From Vitis vinifera (taxonomy: Eukaryota; Streptophyta; Magnoliopsida; Vitales; Vitaceae), in assembly GCF_030704535.1 (NCBI RefSeq), contig NC_081821.1:9315001-9379000 (forward strand): a stretch of DNA of 64,000 bases. Reading direction: 5' to 3'. A program made the translations under genes and the position numbers. Below, piece by piece: positions 35,467 to 48,700 of the stretch; positions within the stretch are counted from its first letter, which is position 1, and each line of letters opens with the position of its first letter. Under the pieces are notes generated by a model that saw only the letters and a list, made by a program, of their open reading frames with translations, was not told the DNA's origin and made no database searches.

Positions 35467-35650
35467 TATATATATTTCTCTGTGCTGAGATCGCCTTCTC
35501 ATTTTCTTCTCCGCATTTTCTTCTCCTTTCTTTTTCTGTTTGGACATTGGGATTTCCCGATCGGACAAAAAACCAGGGTTTCTTTATAAGATAAAAACAA
35601 GTGAAGCATCGATCTAGGAAATTTGAGTGGCAATTGTGAGATTCCTAGGT
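35467..35650 (+). promoter_or_regulatory. Probable promoter and 5' leader of the UBC gene
   Basis: TATATATA (35467-35474) is followed by a CT-rich segment (about 35490-35545) typical of plant 5' leaders. A coding exon preceded by an acceptor AG appears only at 42744, so the first intron would lie in the leader and span about 7 kb. The leader donor site was not fixed; several GT candidates exist between 35550 and 35700. The link of this promoter to the gene is inference. Confidence 0.5.
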
Positions 35651-37099
35651 TTCAATTGTTTCATTTTCTCGGCGGTCAAACCGGGGTGATTGTTTTATTT
35701 ACTCGTTGATTTTGGTTTGCTTTCTCAAGCTGTAGACTCTGAAATGATTAAATTGATAAAGAAATGCTATGTTTTTTTTTGGAGTTTTTGAAATTGGATG
35801 GTGCTATGATGGATTTTGTATTGGTGCTTCCCCTTCTGTTTTGTTATGTAATGCGATAAGGAAATTGGTGGAAAAGGATAAGAGGACAGAAAAAATTGAA
35901 ATTTTAGACTGTACAACTGATTGGGAATGGAATTGTTGTTGCAAGATTTCACATTTTTTTTTATCTCTTTTGTCGTCGATTGGATGCAATGTGCTGCTTT
36001 TTCTAACATATGATCGAGTACTCATTTGGTGCAATTGCTTTAACAGGAAGATAGAAGATAGTAGTTGTTGAATTTCTTCAATTTAAAATTATTTAGTTTG
36101 AATCGGTGTTCATATATTAATTGGGATTATATTTTGTACTTAGTGCCCTTCTCCGTTTCATTGGAAAATTTAGCATTGAATAAATTTTCTTCCAATTTTA
36201 TGTGACATTTGAGATTTTGACTGCAATCTCCTATCATCCGAAACTTACAAATTGAATAGCTGTTGGTGAAATCATAGTATTATTTACTTCTGCAATATGG
36301 TATGGGAAAAGGTAGATACAATATGAATTGTTGTATTTATATACATGCCAATTTTTACCCAAATCTACAAAGCTATGATTGTAGTGGGTTTTATGCCCAT
36401 GTAGTATTCATAATTTAATTTTGCTTAAGTAATAGGTGAATGAAAAATCAGGTCTAATGTAGATCCAAATTCTTTTGTGGAAACTTTCAGCAGGAATAAG
36501 AAAAGGTGTTTTATCACATCATTTATGGTTAAGTAAACGATATTTCCTGTTAGGATTTAGGATATGATTCCTTTGTAGAAAACAAAAAAAGCACCCCCTA
36601 CATGTTTAGGGAAATAAGTGTTTTGGCTTAACAAGTTTTTTGATGGGAGCACATCTTACTTTAAAAGTGAAGTACTTTTAGTTGAGTCATTGCAGTGAGG
36701 CTAACAAAAACCATCAAAATAAAAGTTTACTCTTACCATTGCTATTATATGTACCATGTTGTGGCCTTACTCTATCTCAATTCTCATTGCTCCCTACACT
36801 TCTTCCGGGATTCACTTTATCTCATGTGGTGATATTGAAGTTTTTCTTTGAGTTGTTAGTTTTCCTATACTTAAGTGGTGACCACTTGAGAATGGTACTA
36901 TGTTAGTTCAATCATTACCATGGGTCATAAATTCACAAATCCTGTAGTTATCATGGAAATATGTGGTAAAGTTAATTGGGATCATATATACATGTTTTGC
37001 AACAAAAAAAAGTTTTTTGTGTCATTATTTGTAAATTTTGTCATATAGGTTTAGATAAAAAATTTCATTTGTTTTTTTTCTTTAACTTCAGGTGCTTTA
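35651..37099. other. Intron sequence, nothing recognised
   Basis: Part of the presumed leader intron. It is T-rich with only short meaningless open frames, as expected for intron DNA. Confidence 0.4.
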
Positions 37100-37265
37100 T
37101 GAGAATGACTTTTTGATTCTCATTACTACAGTATACATAGGATCTACAATCATATTTATAGATACAATGGTTTAAATCTATTTAAGGGAATAAAATATCC
37201 TAATTTCCATCATTGAATCTCCCAATTTTTAGTAGCGAATCTGAACAATCTTTCCACACTCCCCC

Positions 37266-40200
37266 TCAAGCTGGCTTGAAAATGTCTTTCATACTTAGCT
37301 TACAAGTTATGCTATCGAGCTGCCCCTTGTGTAGTCCCTTGGTAAAAACATCTGCAAATTGCTTGATTGTAGGGATATAAAGCATGCAAATCAGTCCACC
37401 ATCTAACTTCTCTTTGATAAAGTGTTGGTCAACTTCTATGTGCTTGGTTCTATGATGTTGGAATGGATTATGTGTTATATTGATCCTTGGTTTATTGTCA
37501 CAATAGAGCTTCATAGGCTGAGGTCTTCAAGTAAATTTTTTCGCCATAAAAGTTCACAAATCCCATGAGCTACTGCTCTAAATTCAGCCTCTGCACTGCT
37601 TCTAGCTACCATGATTTGCTTCTTGCTTCTCCAAGTCACTTGGTTGCCTCTAATAAATGTATAGTAGCTTGATGTGGACCGTCGATCTGTCATGCTTCTT
37701 GCCCAATCAGCATCGATGTGAGCTTCGATTCGTTAGTAGCCATGATTCTCAAATGGTAAATCCACTCCTGGTTTCCCTTTTAAATACTTGAGAATTCGAT
37801 CGATTCCTTTAAAATGTTCTTCCCCTGGTGAGTGCATAAGTTGACTCACAGCACTTACAGCAAACGCTATGTTCGATTGAGTATGAGCTAGATAAATGAA
37901 TCTCCTAACTAACCTTTGAAACTGTTCCTGATTCACCACCTTATTTGCACTTGCTAGTTGTAGCCTAAAATTGGGCTCCATTAGGGGTTTCCACTGGTTT
38001 GCAACCAAGTAAATTGGTCTCTTCAAGTAAGTCAAGTACAAACTTTCTTTGTGTCACAAATATTCCCTTCTTAGACCTTGCAAACTCCATGCCAAGGTCT
38101 TTTACTTCTAATTCTCTTGCATGGAACTTCTTCAAGACCTTTAGTTCCCCTTCATCATCACCGGTAAAGATAATATCATCCACATATACAATGAGTATGA
38201 CTATCTTACCCGTTGTTGAGTGCTTGTGGAACAACGTATGATCAGCTTGACTTTGTCAATATACACCTTTTGATAGCCTTGGTGAATTGATCAAACCAAA
38301 CTCTAGTGATTGTTTTAGTCTATAGAGAGAGTTCTTGAACTTAAATACTTTTCCAGCTCCAAGCACGCTTCCTAAACACGATGGTAGGTCCATGAAAACC
38401 TGCTCCTCTAGCTCTCCATTTAGAAAAACAGTCTTCACATTGAGTTGATGCATCAACCATCTCAAATTTGTAATAAGAGATAGTAGTACTTGAATTGAAT
38501 TAATCTTTGCAATAGGGGCAAAGGTTTCTTGGGAGTCAATTCAATTGCCCTCCACTTACCCTCCACTTACTTGGGGATGTCGTTGGGTGCTCCCTTCAAG
38601 TTTGTGGTAGCTTGGGATGAAGTGGAGGAGAGATTCCCTAAGATATTGGCTATGTGGAAATGTCAATATATTTATAAGGGAGGAAGAATTACCTTGATTA
38701 GAAGCACATTGTCTAACTTGCCTATTTATTTCATGTCTATTCTACAATTGCCAAGAGAGGTCAGATTAAGGATGAAGCAGATTCAAAGAGGTTTCCTGTG
38801 GGGAGGTGAGGCCTTAGGACAGAGAGCTTACTTAGTAAGATGGGCAACAGTGTGTCTTAAGAGCCTTTTTGTGCTCAATAAGGCCCTCCTTTGCACATAG
38901 AGTTGGCGGTTTGCGAATGAGAGAGGGGTTTTATGGAACCAAGTAATTAGGGGGAAATATGGGGAGGAAAAAGGAGGGTGGTGTTCTTGGGATGTTAGAG
39001 AAGGGTATGGTGTAGGGTTGTGGAAAGCAATTAGGAAGCTTGGGCACATCGTTAGCAGTAGACTCCTTTGTGGTGGGGAATGACCAAAGGGTGAGTTTTT
39101 GGAAGGATATTTGGTGTGGGGCTACACCTTTATGTGCTTCTTTCCCTTCCTTATTTGCCTTAGTTGATCCCAAAGAAGCTTGAGTGAAGGATGTTTGGAC
39201 CAGGACAGTAGAGGGGAAGGTCTTCTAATACGCTTGTGTGGTCAGAAGGTGATCGTGGAAAAGGTGGATAGGGTGCAGTGAATGGAAAGAAATGATGGAA
39301 TTTTCTTGACAAAGTCGCTTTACAAGGCCTTAGAGACAAACGCTTTAGTTTTGTTTCCAATGAAGATCATTTGGAAATCATGTGTACATCCAAAAGTAAG
39401 TTTCTTTGCATAGGAAGCATCATAAGGCAAAGTTTTAACCTTGGACCAAGTTAAAAAGAGGGGATGGGCCTTAGCAAATAGATGCTATTTTTGTCAAGCG
39501 GATGAGGAATTCATTGACCACCTCCTTCTCTGTTGTGAAAATACAAGGACATTGTGGGAGATGCATTTCACTCTTTTTGGGGTGTCTTTGGTGTTTCCTT
39601 TTCGGTTAGGGAAACCCTCTTGGGTTGGAATGGATTCTTTGTGGGGAAAAAACGCAAGATAGTTTGGAGAGCGGGTCCTCTTTGCATTTTTTGAACAGTT
39701 TGGAAGACAAGGAATAAAATCGCTTTTGAAGATGTGTGGACATCCAATGGCTAAAAACTTCTTTTTTTAACTCACTTTGATCGGAGACTAAATTGTCTAC
39801 AAAAGATGGTCCATCAACCTTTTTTAAGTTCATTGATTAGGTGGGTTCCCATTGAGGGAGGGGTTGTTTTTTGTATATCTTTGTAGACGGTTTTTTTTTG
39901 TTTCAGATGTTAGGGAGTGAGTGTTTCCCTTTCTGTTCTGTACATCTTGAGTCGCTATTTTAGCACCTCTTCACAATACAATACTTTTTCTTATCAAAAA
40001 AATAATTTTGGGTGAATCCTTTGGCTGCAAGCCTTGCCTTGTACCTATGAATGCTTCCATTTGCCTGGTATTTAATCGTGAACACCTGCTTACAACCCAC
40101 AATCCTTTTATCTTTTGACGATTTAATAATTTCCCTGAGTATCATTCTTCTTAATAGCATTCATCTCTTCCATGATTGTTGTCCTCCATTTAGTGTGACT

Positions 40201-41982
40201 TAAGGCTTCCTGTATAGTTTTAGGCAATGCAACATTAGAGAGAGTAAACGTAAAGGTTCTATAGTTCTGAGAAAGTCTATGGAATGAGACATACTTTGCA
40301 ATAGGATGCATAGTGTAGGAACGTGCGCCCTTTCTAAGTGCAATGGGAACATTAAAGTCATGTGAAGCACCCTCTAAACTACTAGATTTAGGAATTGAAC
40401 ACGGGTTTGGCAAAGAGATACTTGTTTCATCTAAAGGGCCATCATTTGGAGGAGTTTCTTGGCTTATGTTCGACTGTGACTCTCTATTTCGATTATTTTT
40501 ACTTCAAGAGTAGGACACAACTTAGTTTGACTTTGTTTCTATGGTGGTTATGCTAGTGAATTAGAATCTATAATGTTTGGTCCATTGGGTAAAGGCTGGA
40601 CAATGGATAAAGGCTCAATAAGTAACACTTCTAAATGGGATTTTTGTGGGTGACATGATAATGACATGGGTAAGGGTTCCATCACTTCCCAAAAAGGATC
40701 TTTTCTCTCAATACTCTCTCCTTGATGATGATTTTTGGTGAAATAAGGTTGGTTTTCGAAAAATGTCACATCCATAGTCATAACAAGTTTATTTGAAATA
40801 GGATTCTAACATTTGTACTATTTTTGTTTAGGAGAATACCCAACAAATACACACTTTTTTGATTGAGAATCAAGTTTAGAAGGGTTTTGTTTATGGATGT
40901 GGACAAATGCAGTGCAACCAAAGATTTTCAAAGGTAGAGAAGTAAAGATGCAAATATGTGGGAAGATGACCAGTAATCTATTTGGAGGAGTGCCAAATTT
41001 CAAGACTCTAGTGGGCATCCTATTGATTGAGTAAGATGCCATGGGAAAAGCCTCACCCCACAAGTATTTTGGAAAACCCATATAGCGAACATTATAGACA
41101 TAGCCACCTCAAGTAAATGATGGTTTTTCTCTCAACTATATTATTTTCAAAGCATGTGGATTGGTGGGTAATGCCTTTTTCTTTAATGTATCTACCAAGA
41201 ATAGAGTTGAAATATTCCTCTCTATTGTTAGTTCTAGAGACTTGTATTCAAGTGTGGAACTAGGTTTTAATCATGAAATAGAAGTCTTTAAACATTTCCT
41301 CGGCATCAAATTTTTTTTTTTAAGAGATACACCCAATAGACTCTAGTATGACCATCAATGAATGTAATTAATCACTTGGTTTCGCTTATATTTGTGACTC
41401 AAGAAGGTCCCATATATAATTGTGAATTTGGTAAAATGGTTTGGATTCTTGATAAGGATGAGGCGAAAAATGAACATGGTGATATTTAGATAACTGGCAA
41501 ACTTCACATTGAAATATCAAAGGATTCAAATTTTTTAATAGAATTGGACATAATTGTTTCAAATAAGAAAAGTTAGGATGACCTAACCTGTTGTGTTATA
41601 CCATTATTTCATCTTTAACAAGAATAAAAATCACACTACTACTCGCAGCTTGAGCTTTTCCACCTTTGAGGAAGTTGTTATCAAAATAATAGAGTACATT
41701 AGCCTTCCTAGCATTACCAATCATCCTCCTTGAATGTTGGTCGTGGAATTCACAATTAGAGTCACAAAATTTTGCAAAACAGTTAGAATTTTTGGCTATT
41801 TTGCTAACTGACAAAAGATTGTAAGAAAGATTAGGAACATGGAGAACACATTTGAGAAATAGATTTTCTGAAATAAATATAGAACCTTTCCCTGCAACCA
41901 GAGACAAGCTACCATCCGCAATTCTAATTTTTAAGTGACCATAACATGGAGAATAAGTGGTAAATACATAGGATATCTTCAA
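37266..41982 (-). pseudogene. Copia pol remnants, split by a LINE insertion
   Basis: On the minus strand in order: a protease/pre-integrase block (41982-41596, with VLHVPNLSYNLLSVSKI). Then a late integrase segment (41081-40818, WGEAFPMASYSINRMP and FGCTAFVH). RT starts at 40413-39985 (ends GFTQNY) and resumes after the LINE at about 38540-37965, with the catalytic YVDDI near 38190. RNase H with the C-terminus is at 37740-37266 (SRSKKQIMVARSSAEAEF-like, then FIKEKLDGGLI). Stops and frame changes are frequent. The order integrase before RT identifies Copia. Confidence 0.85.
38540..40003 (+). mobile_element. 5'-truncated L1-type LINE inserted in the Copia element
   Basis: Opposite in orientation to the Copia element and interrupting its RT between GFTQNY and ETFAPIAK. 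The coding remnant covers the end of the LINE reverse transcriptase ([27 protein letters not shown]) and the zinc-binding RVT domain (RCYFCQADEEFIDHLLLCC). It contains several frame breaks. It ends with TTTTTCTTATCAAAAAAA, the A-rich LINE tail. A matching LINE at 48294-49957 shares the 3' end. Confidence 0.85.
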
Positions 41983-42265
41983 CTTCAGGTGGTTTCTTTA
42001 TGATATTTGAACACAAAGACAAATTGAGAATGAATTTTTTATTCTCATTACTACAATGTACATAGGATCTACAATCATATTTATAGACACAATGGTCTAA
42101 ATCTATTTAAGGGAATAACCTATTTACAGGACATAATTAAAATTCAAATTCAAATTCAAAGAATAAAATATTCTAAAATATTCAAAGAATAAAATATTGT
42201 AAAATTTCTAAATATGGACAATACTTCGTAATTTTCAGCAGTGAATCTGAACCAGTCTTTCCACA

Positions 42266-42770
42266 ATATCTTTATCATGTATGCTTCTAGTGTGGAAATC
42301 TATCTTACTTGAAAGTTTTAGAAGAGGGACATGCATTAGGTTTGTACAAAAAATCCATTACAGTTTAAAGCTGTTGAAGATTTTTAGATGTGACAATTTT
42401 CTATTCTTTTTATTACATGGCTTGCATAAGCTGAACTTCTGTTTGAAGTTGCAATGTTGTGCATGATCTTGTTATTCAATGTCTTGCTTTTCTGATATTG
42501 TTCTTTCCGACTGATATATGCAATAACCTGTTTCTAGTTTTGGACATTAAAAACTGAGGCTATCTACTTCACCATCTCGGATCATCACATAATCTTGTGG
42601 ATCTCTTTGAGGACAGTATGTTGTTGTTTCTCTAATCCCATATGTTGGTTTCTTTTATGCTCAACCATTATATTTCTAATTTCACATGAAATTTAGGGGA
42701 ATATAGTGTTCTGAAAATTTTGATTTCTTTGATGGATTTGTAGCTGGTTGGGAAAATTTTAAGGATAAAA
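42266..42770. other. End of leader intron and start of first coding exon
   Basis: Intron sequence to the acceptor AG at 42742-42743, then 27 bases of leader (42744-42770) before the UBC start codon. Confidence 0.6.
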
Positions 42771-45700
42771 ATGTCTTCTCCAAGCAAGAGGAGAGAAATG
42801 GATGTCATGAAGTTGTAAGCTTCTTATTGCTGTTTATATCTCCACTTTAAGTCATTTTTCATTGTTGTTACTATTTTAGTTTCTTTTTACATGTTTGATG
42901 ACATTTGGTTGGAAGGAAGTTTGGTGATAACTTTCAATTGTTTTGGACACTTGACTAGGCCCTAATGTGGGGAGGTTCAAATGGATTGCCTTAGTCTTAG
43001 GGCAATAGAAAATTAGTGGGGCAGAGATGCCTAAGTCAAGTGCCTCACTAGCTTTGGAGAAAAAAAGAAAAAAGGCTAGGAAGTGGTCATAAATTGTATA
43101 CATATCGTCTTTTAGTTTCACTAAGTTAGTCTGTCTATGAGTTTTGTAAAAGGAGAACTTATGTCCAAGCACATCTCGTGTATTAAAGGAAGGACCATCA
43201 CTCATGCATCTGTTTTTTCCCCTTAATTGGTTAGGGTTTTGGGCTCCAATGACCAAAGAGAAGGAGGTAGAGGATATGATGAACAAAGAGGAGAAGGGGG
43301 GAGGTGGAGAAGTCTCATCAGTCATTATCCTGTTGATATATATTTTTTATTTTTTGACATGGGTTTGGGTGGTGCAAGTACATGTCTAGGTGTCGAATCC
43401 TTTGCATCCTAAAATCTTAGGACATGAGAATTCAAGTGAAAATGATTTCAACTATGGTTGCAAGTCCTCGGATATGACATTAATGAAAAGTGAATTAACA
43501 CTAAATACAAGTATAGTAAGATAATAATTCATTTGTAATGCTATACCATCAATTGCAATTGGAGAATATATTTATTATGTCTTTTATATTTTAATAAGAT
43601 TTGATGGTACATGAGAAAAATATTTAAGACTAATATAATTTTGATTAGTTTAAAATTTTAAAATTTTATGTTGAGTTTGTAATACAAATTTTCTAACAAA
43701 TTAAATATTAAAAAATATAATCCATATTTAATTTTCTTATTATATGAATTTTTTTTGACTTTTTTTGTATTAATTATTATAATTTATCTATAGATTTTTT
43801 TTAAGATATTAATTTTGATATTTGTCTGTAATGTTATATAATGTTAATTATTACATTTATTTTAAAATTTGAGAAAAAGATAAAGGAACTATTAATTATT
43901 ATATTTATGTTAAAATTTTATCTAGTATAATTTTTAAAAATTAAGAAAGATAAAAAGAGAAATAAATGTATTTGAACCAATACAAACATAATTTTAAAAA
44001 AATTAAAAGAAATAATGCAGTTCAAACTTCTGGTATTAGTTAAAGATGAGATAATGTTATATTATTATCTAGCATAACTTTTAAAAAATTTAGAGAGAAA
44101 ATATAATTTAAAAAAAATTAAAGAGATAATAATGCAGCTGTATCTCCATATCATCTGGCTACATCGTTTGACTTGGGTATTTCAATTGAAATGAAAGTGT
44201 CCGTGTATTATAACCTACTACCATGGAATGACCAAAAGCTTTTTTTCATATCTTTTTTCACAAGAGTTTCTGTTTTGCTCGTCTTTATGTTTTGTCTTTT
44301 TACCTCCTACATCACCGCCCTAACCCCTTACCACTTGAGCTAAGCCTCAAGCGTGCATGTTTCCTTACTTCTTTCACTTCTTTGGCAATGTAACTCTCAT
44401 TTTCTTACTTCTGTCTTTGCCCCTTATTTACCATATTAACCCACATTCTTGTTCAATCAATTGTTATTTTCAGGAACACTTTCTCTTCATAGCCAATTCT
44501 ATGGGGCTTAAATACCATTTATTTTATTGTGCAGTATATTCTATCTTTAGTTTCCAATTACTACAGACTTGTTTTGTTTTAAACAAGTGGATAGGGTGAA
44601 ACTTTTACATGCATATTGAAATAATAATAATAATAATGGAGAGTTAAATATTGGCAGGAAGCCAAAAAATATATTTTTGATTAAACTACAGAAAAAAATA
44701 TCATATGACATGGGACACATTACTTTGTATATTTGGAGTGAAGAGAAACTGGACAATATGAGCCTTTTAAGGAGGAACCACGAGTGAGGCAAGCATAAAA
44801 AGGGATCAAACACTCATATATTGGTCTTCTGGTTTTATCTAGTAGAGATAAGATTTAGTTTTTACATTATAGAGAGCTTTAAAGTGATGATTGAGGCAAT
44901 CAGACAATATGTTTGGTCATGAAGCCTCAATGTTACCATGAATTTGGAGTTCTACTCTGAACTTTGATCATCAATCCACTCCTGCCGGGCAAAATGTGTT
45001 ATGATTTTTGTTTTCTGAACCCTCAGACCTTGTGACCTCCATGTTATAGCATGACACTCCAACCAGGCTATGATGCATTTCAAATATTGAAATTGTTTAA
45101 TTTTATATTTTTGCAAACTATTTTTATAAGTTACCACACTGCTTTACTATGAGTGTCTTGCACATTAGGTAATATGTAACCATTGTGCCTCATTTATAGT
45201 GCCTATTTGCATTTAAATATTCTGAAATTGCATTCCTCCATTTGGTTTGCTAAGAGATTTTTATGGCTCTTAGTGGCACTATCATATCAAACTTATATTA
45301 CTTTGTGTATCATACTTTTTTCCCATTCTTATTTTTGCAGGATATTTAGTTCCTTTAATCTAGATTTTGAGACTTACTTTGAGATATTGAAGCTGCATCA
45401 GTTCAAAATTATCTTCCTTGTGGCTCATATTACCACTTTTGTTATGTTAATTAGGATGATGAGTGATTACAACGTGGAGACGATAAATGATGGACTCAAT
45501 GAATTCAATGTGGAATTCCATGGACCAAAAGAAAGTACTGTCTTTACCCTTCCACTTCTCTAGCATATAGTTTTAGTGTCTTTTTTTCCTTATCTTTGTT
45601 TTTATTAAATACTAAAAGACAATAAAATTCATTAGATTCATCTTGTTAAGTACAATGAATGCAGCGAAGGATGAAATTTTTTTTCAAGATTTACAAAGAA

Positions 45701-48700
45701 ACTGAAAAAGAGCATTTATGTCTATGCCAAAGCAAAGTAAACTAAATATCTTATGAAGAAAACCGAAATAATGTACAAGCTAAGAGAATTATGCATGTCA
45801 AGCAGGTACAAAATCCCTGAGTCACCAAGGATGCCAAGTGTCTAGGCCCTCACTTGGCTAAGTGATCTGTTTCTTAGTAACATGCAGAATCTGTAGTTTT
45901 AGGGCAGCTTTCCATTTGTTTTGATGGATACAATCTGTATTTGAGATTGTACATTTGCACATATGTGTCTGTTAATATATTTGCTTATCCAAGAGTTGGT
46001 GGAATGGTGAGGAATTTGGGATAGATTTATTTGAGGACATCGTTTCACTTTGGCTGATTGAGTTATATTGATTAAGAAATTTGAAATTTTCAAATTTTTA
46101 CCTAGCATACCAACAAAAAAAGAAATGTTATGAACTTTTTTTTTTCATCTTTCTTTTGGGGGGTGGCCTTGGTTGATCTTTTGTTTTTTATTTTTCTTTT
46201 CTTTAGGCTTTGGATGTTAGTCCAGACCAAATTGAGAGCTATGGTTTTGAATCATATGGACCCAATAGATTGTTGGTTTTCCAAATCTTTAGGTTACCTT
46301 TGTCAAGTTGAGTTGGAAAGAGCACAAATAGCTTGTTCTTCCTTCCCCTTCCTTTTCCTGTGGTTCATCATGAAGAGTTTTCAGTTAATTTTCCCCTCGT
46401 CTTCCATTCATTATTGATAGAAATATTTTTTGTGGACAAGTTATTCTAGCTAATCACTTATTTCTCTTAGTCAAATTTATTAGGTCACATTTCCTGAATG
46501 CTTCAGGAAATCAAACGGTAGGTATAAATTATTCCTTTGCCTTTTTATCAAAATTTTCCCTTCGATTGGAGTGGGTGCATTTACTTCTTGTGCGATGTTC
46601 ATATCCTTCAGTTTCTGGTTACATCTCAATATTTTCTGGGCCACTAGATTCATGACTATGATTTTCTACAACTTATTACATTAAATGTTAAACTGCTAGA
46701 TTTAAGGAGAGCCACATTTTGGTTAGTTTTTATCTGTTGTCCTGTGGCTGTGCAGAGATTGTTTGGACCAGCTAGTATCTTCTGGGTCAACCCTCACCCC
46801 TCAAATTCATCACAGACACAAGAAACTCAGATGTTATTATAAATGTGCCAGATTTGAAATTGTTGGGTGGTTTGTGGTTGGTGTCAGCACATTTTCCAAA
46901 TTTCTTTTGATCAGACATTTACCACATATTTGGAGCTATGGTTCTTGAATATCAGGGAAAACATATTCTATGAGAAGCCAAATTTTTATATCTGTTGTGT
47001 TTAATACTCCTACTTGTGGAATAATGTAATTAGGAAAGATTATAAGTATATAATTTTCTAATAAGGAGAGGATCAAGACAATCCCATAATGAAGGGGATT
47101 TGATAGAATTAGGTGAGGAAAATTTCTATTTTTTGTGTTAGGAGTATTTGTATAAATATGTGGGATGTACAAATTGAAATGGAGGAAGAAATTTATTTTC
47201 ATTTACCTTCCGATTCTTCTTATTCTACATGGTATCAAAGCCTTAGGCTCTTAAATTTGGAAAGAATTTTTTTGGCCTTCATTGCTAAATTGAACATCAT
47301 AGTTGGCCTTCATTGTCAACTTGACGGTTTCCTTCTCATTTGAGTCAACCTTCATTGTTGACCTTAAGGTTTCCCTCTCGTCTAAGTTATGCCATTGCTG
47401 CAAACACAATCTCGGTACTCGCACTGCAAACCCAGATCATGAACTCAACAACCGGAGACCTCAGTCGTTGTCCTCATGCCGTTGTCCTCACGCTAACACC
47501 CTTGTTCACAAAATCAAAATCATGCCCTCGACTTCGCACTAGTATAGATCTTCCTTCTTGCAAGCCTCACGCTCCTTGTGATCAAATTTAGTAGCACTCT
47601 TACTAGCCCTATCCACCTCGGCTTTGCTCGTCTTCTTCGGCATCATTGATCTCTCTCACAAGTTTTCTAAGGCTCTGCCAATGATGACAATCCTCCTTGC
47701 ACTACTGGAAACAACAAAGGATAGCGTCTGCTATCATTCACCGTCGAGGAGATCATGCTGCCAGCCCTTGCCATCAGCTTTGTCTTTGCCTTGTGTTGCT
47801 GTCGGCGTTGCCGTTGTCGTTGCCCTAGGATCTAGTTGTTGCCATCAGCTTTGCCTCTACCCCACGACAACACCTCTGATTGCCAATGAGGGCTCTAATA
47901 GGAGTATTTAAAGTTTGGCTATTATACTAGTTAAGTGTTTAGATTAGGTTATTTAAGCCTTATAGTAAAATAACAAAATAATAATAACTAAACAAAAAAC
48001 AAAAAAAAAAAAAAAAGAAGGAAAAAGAGATATGTTAAAGGTATTAGAAACCACTGCTCAATTTGAAAAAATGACAACTGGTTGCAATGGAGGGCAACCA
48101 AAGGATATTGGACAAGCACACTTGTCTTTTGTTCAACCAATTGAAGAAAGATCCTTGAAACAAGGCAAATTCAACCAGGAGGAGATTGAAAAACTAAGAA
48201 CTTTGTTGAGAACTCTTGAGAAACCTTTGCGGACCTCATCACCGATACTTTCAGGTAAGTTTCCTATTTCCATTGGATTAAAAGCTTTAGATGTGGTTTG
48301 AGGCCGCTTCGGGAATGAGAATTAACTTGGATAAGAGTGAACTTATTCCAGTAGGGAGGGTTGTGGATATTGATGATCTTGCCTTGGACTTTGGATGTAA
48401 AGTGGGTAGTCTCCCGTCCACGTATTTGGGTCTTCCTTTGGGCGCTCCGTTTAAGTCAATGGCAATGTGGGATGGAGTGGAAGAGCGGTTCCGCAAAAGA
48501 TTGACTATGTGGAAGAGACAATACTTATCCAAGGGAGGAAGAGCAACCTTGATCCGAAGTACTTTGTCAAACCTTCCCATTTACTATATGTCTGTTCTAA
48601 GTTTACCAAGTTCAGTTAGAAGAAGACTAGAACAAATCCAAAGGGATTTTCTTTGGGGTGGTGGCAGTTTGGAGCGTAAACCACATTTAGTAAGATGGAA

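Larger units (their letters stand above)
37100..42265 (-). mobile_element. Copia LTR retrotransposon, defective, in the UBC leader intron
   Basis: Left LTR 37100-37258 and right LTR 42025-42265 share TGAGAATGA...TTTCCACA ends; the left copy has lost about 80 bp. Read on the minus strand, a GA-rich polypurine tract (CAGCTTGAGGGGGAG) ends just before the left LTR, which is therefore the 3' LTR. No methionine-tRNA PBS or gag follows the 5' LTR at 42.0 kb, so the element has a 5' internal deletion. A matching 5-bp target duplication was not found. Antisense orientation relative to the host gene is the commonly tolerated one in introns. Confidence 0.88.

Noticed and set aside
42876-43325. Minus-strand frame of 149 codons in a UBC intron
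   Set aside because: It is open but has no recognisable domain, lies inside an intron, and codon use looks like repeat DNA. Possibly a transposon fragment; not called as a gene.
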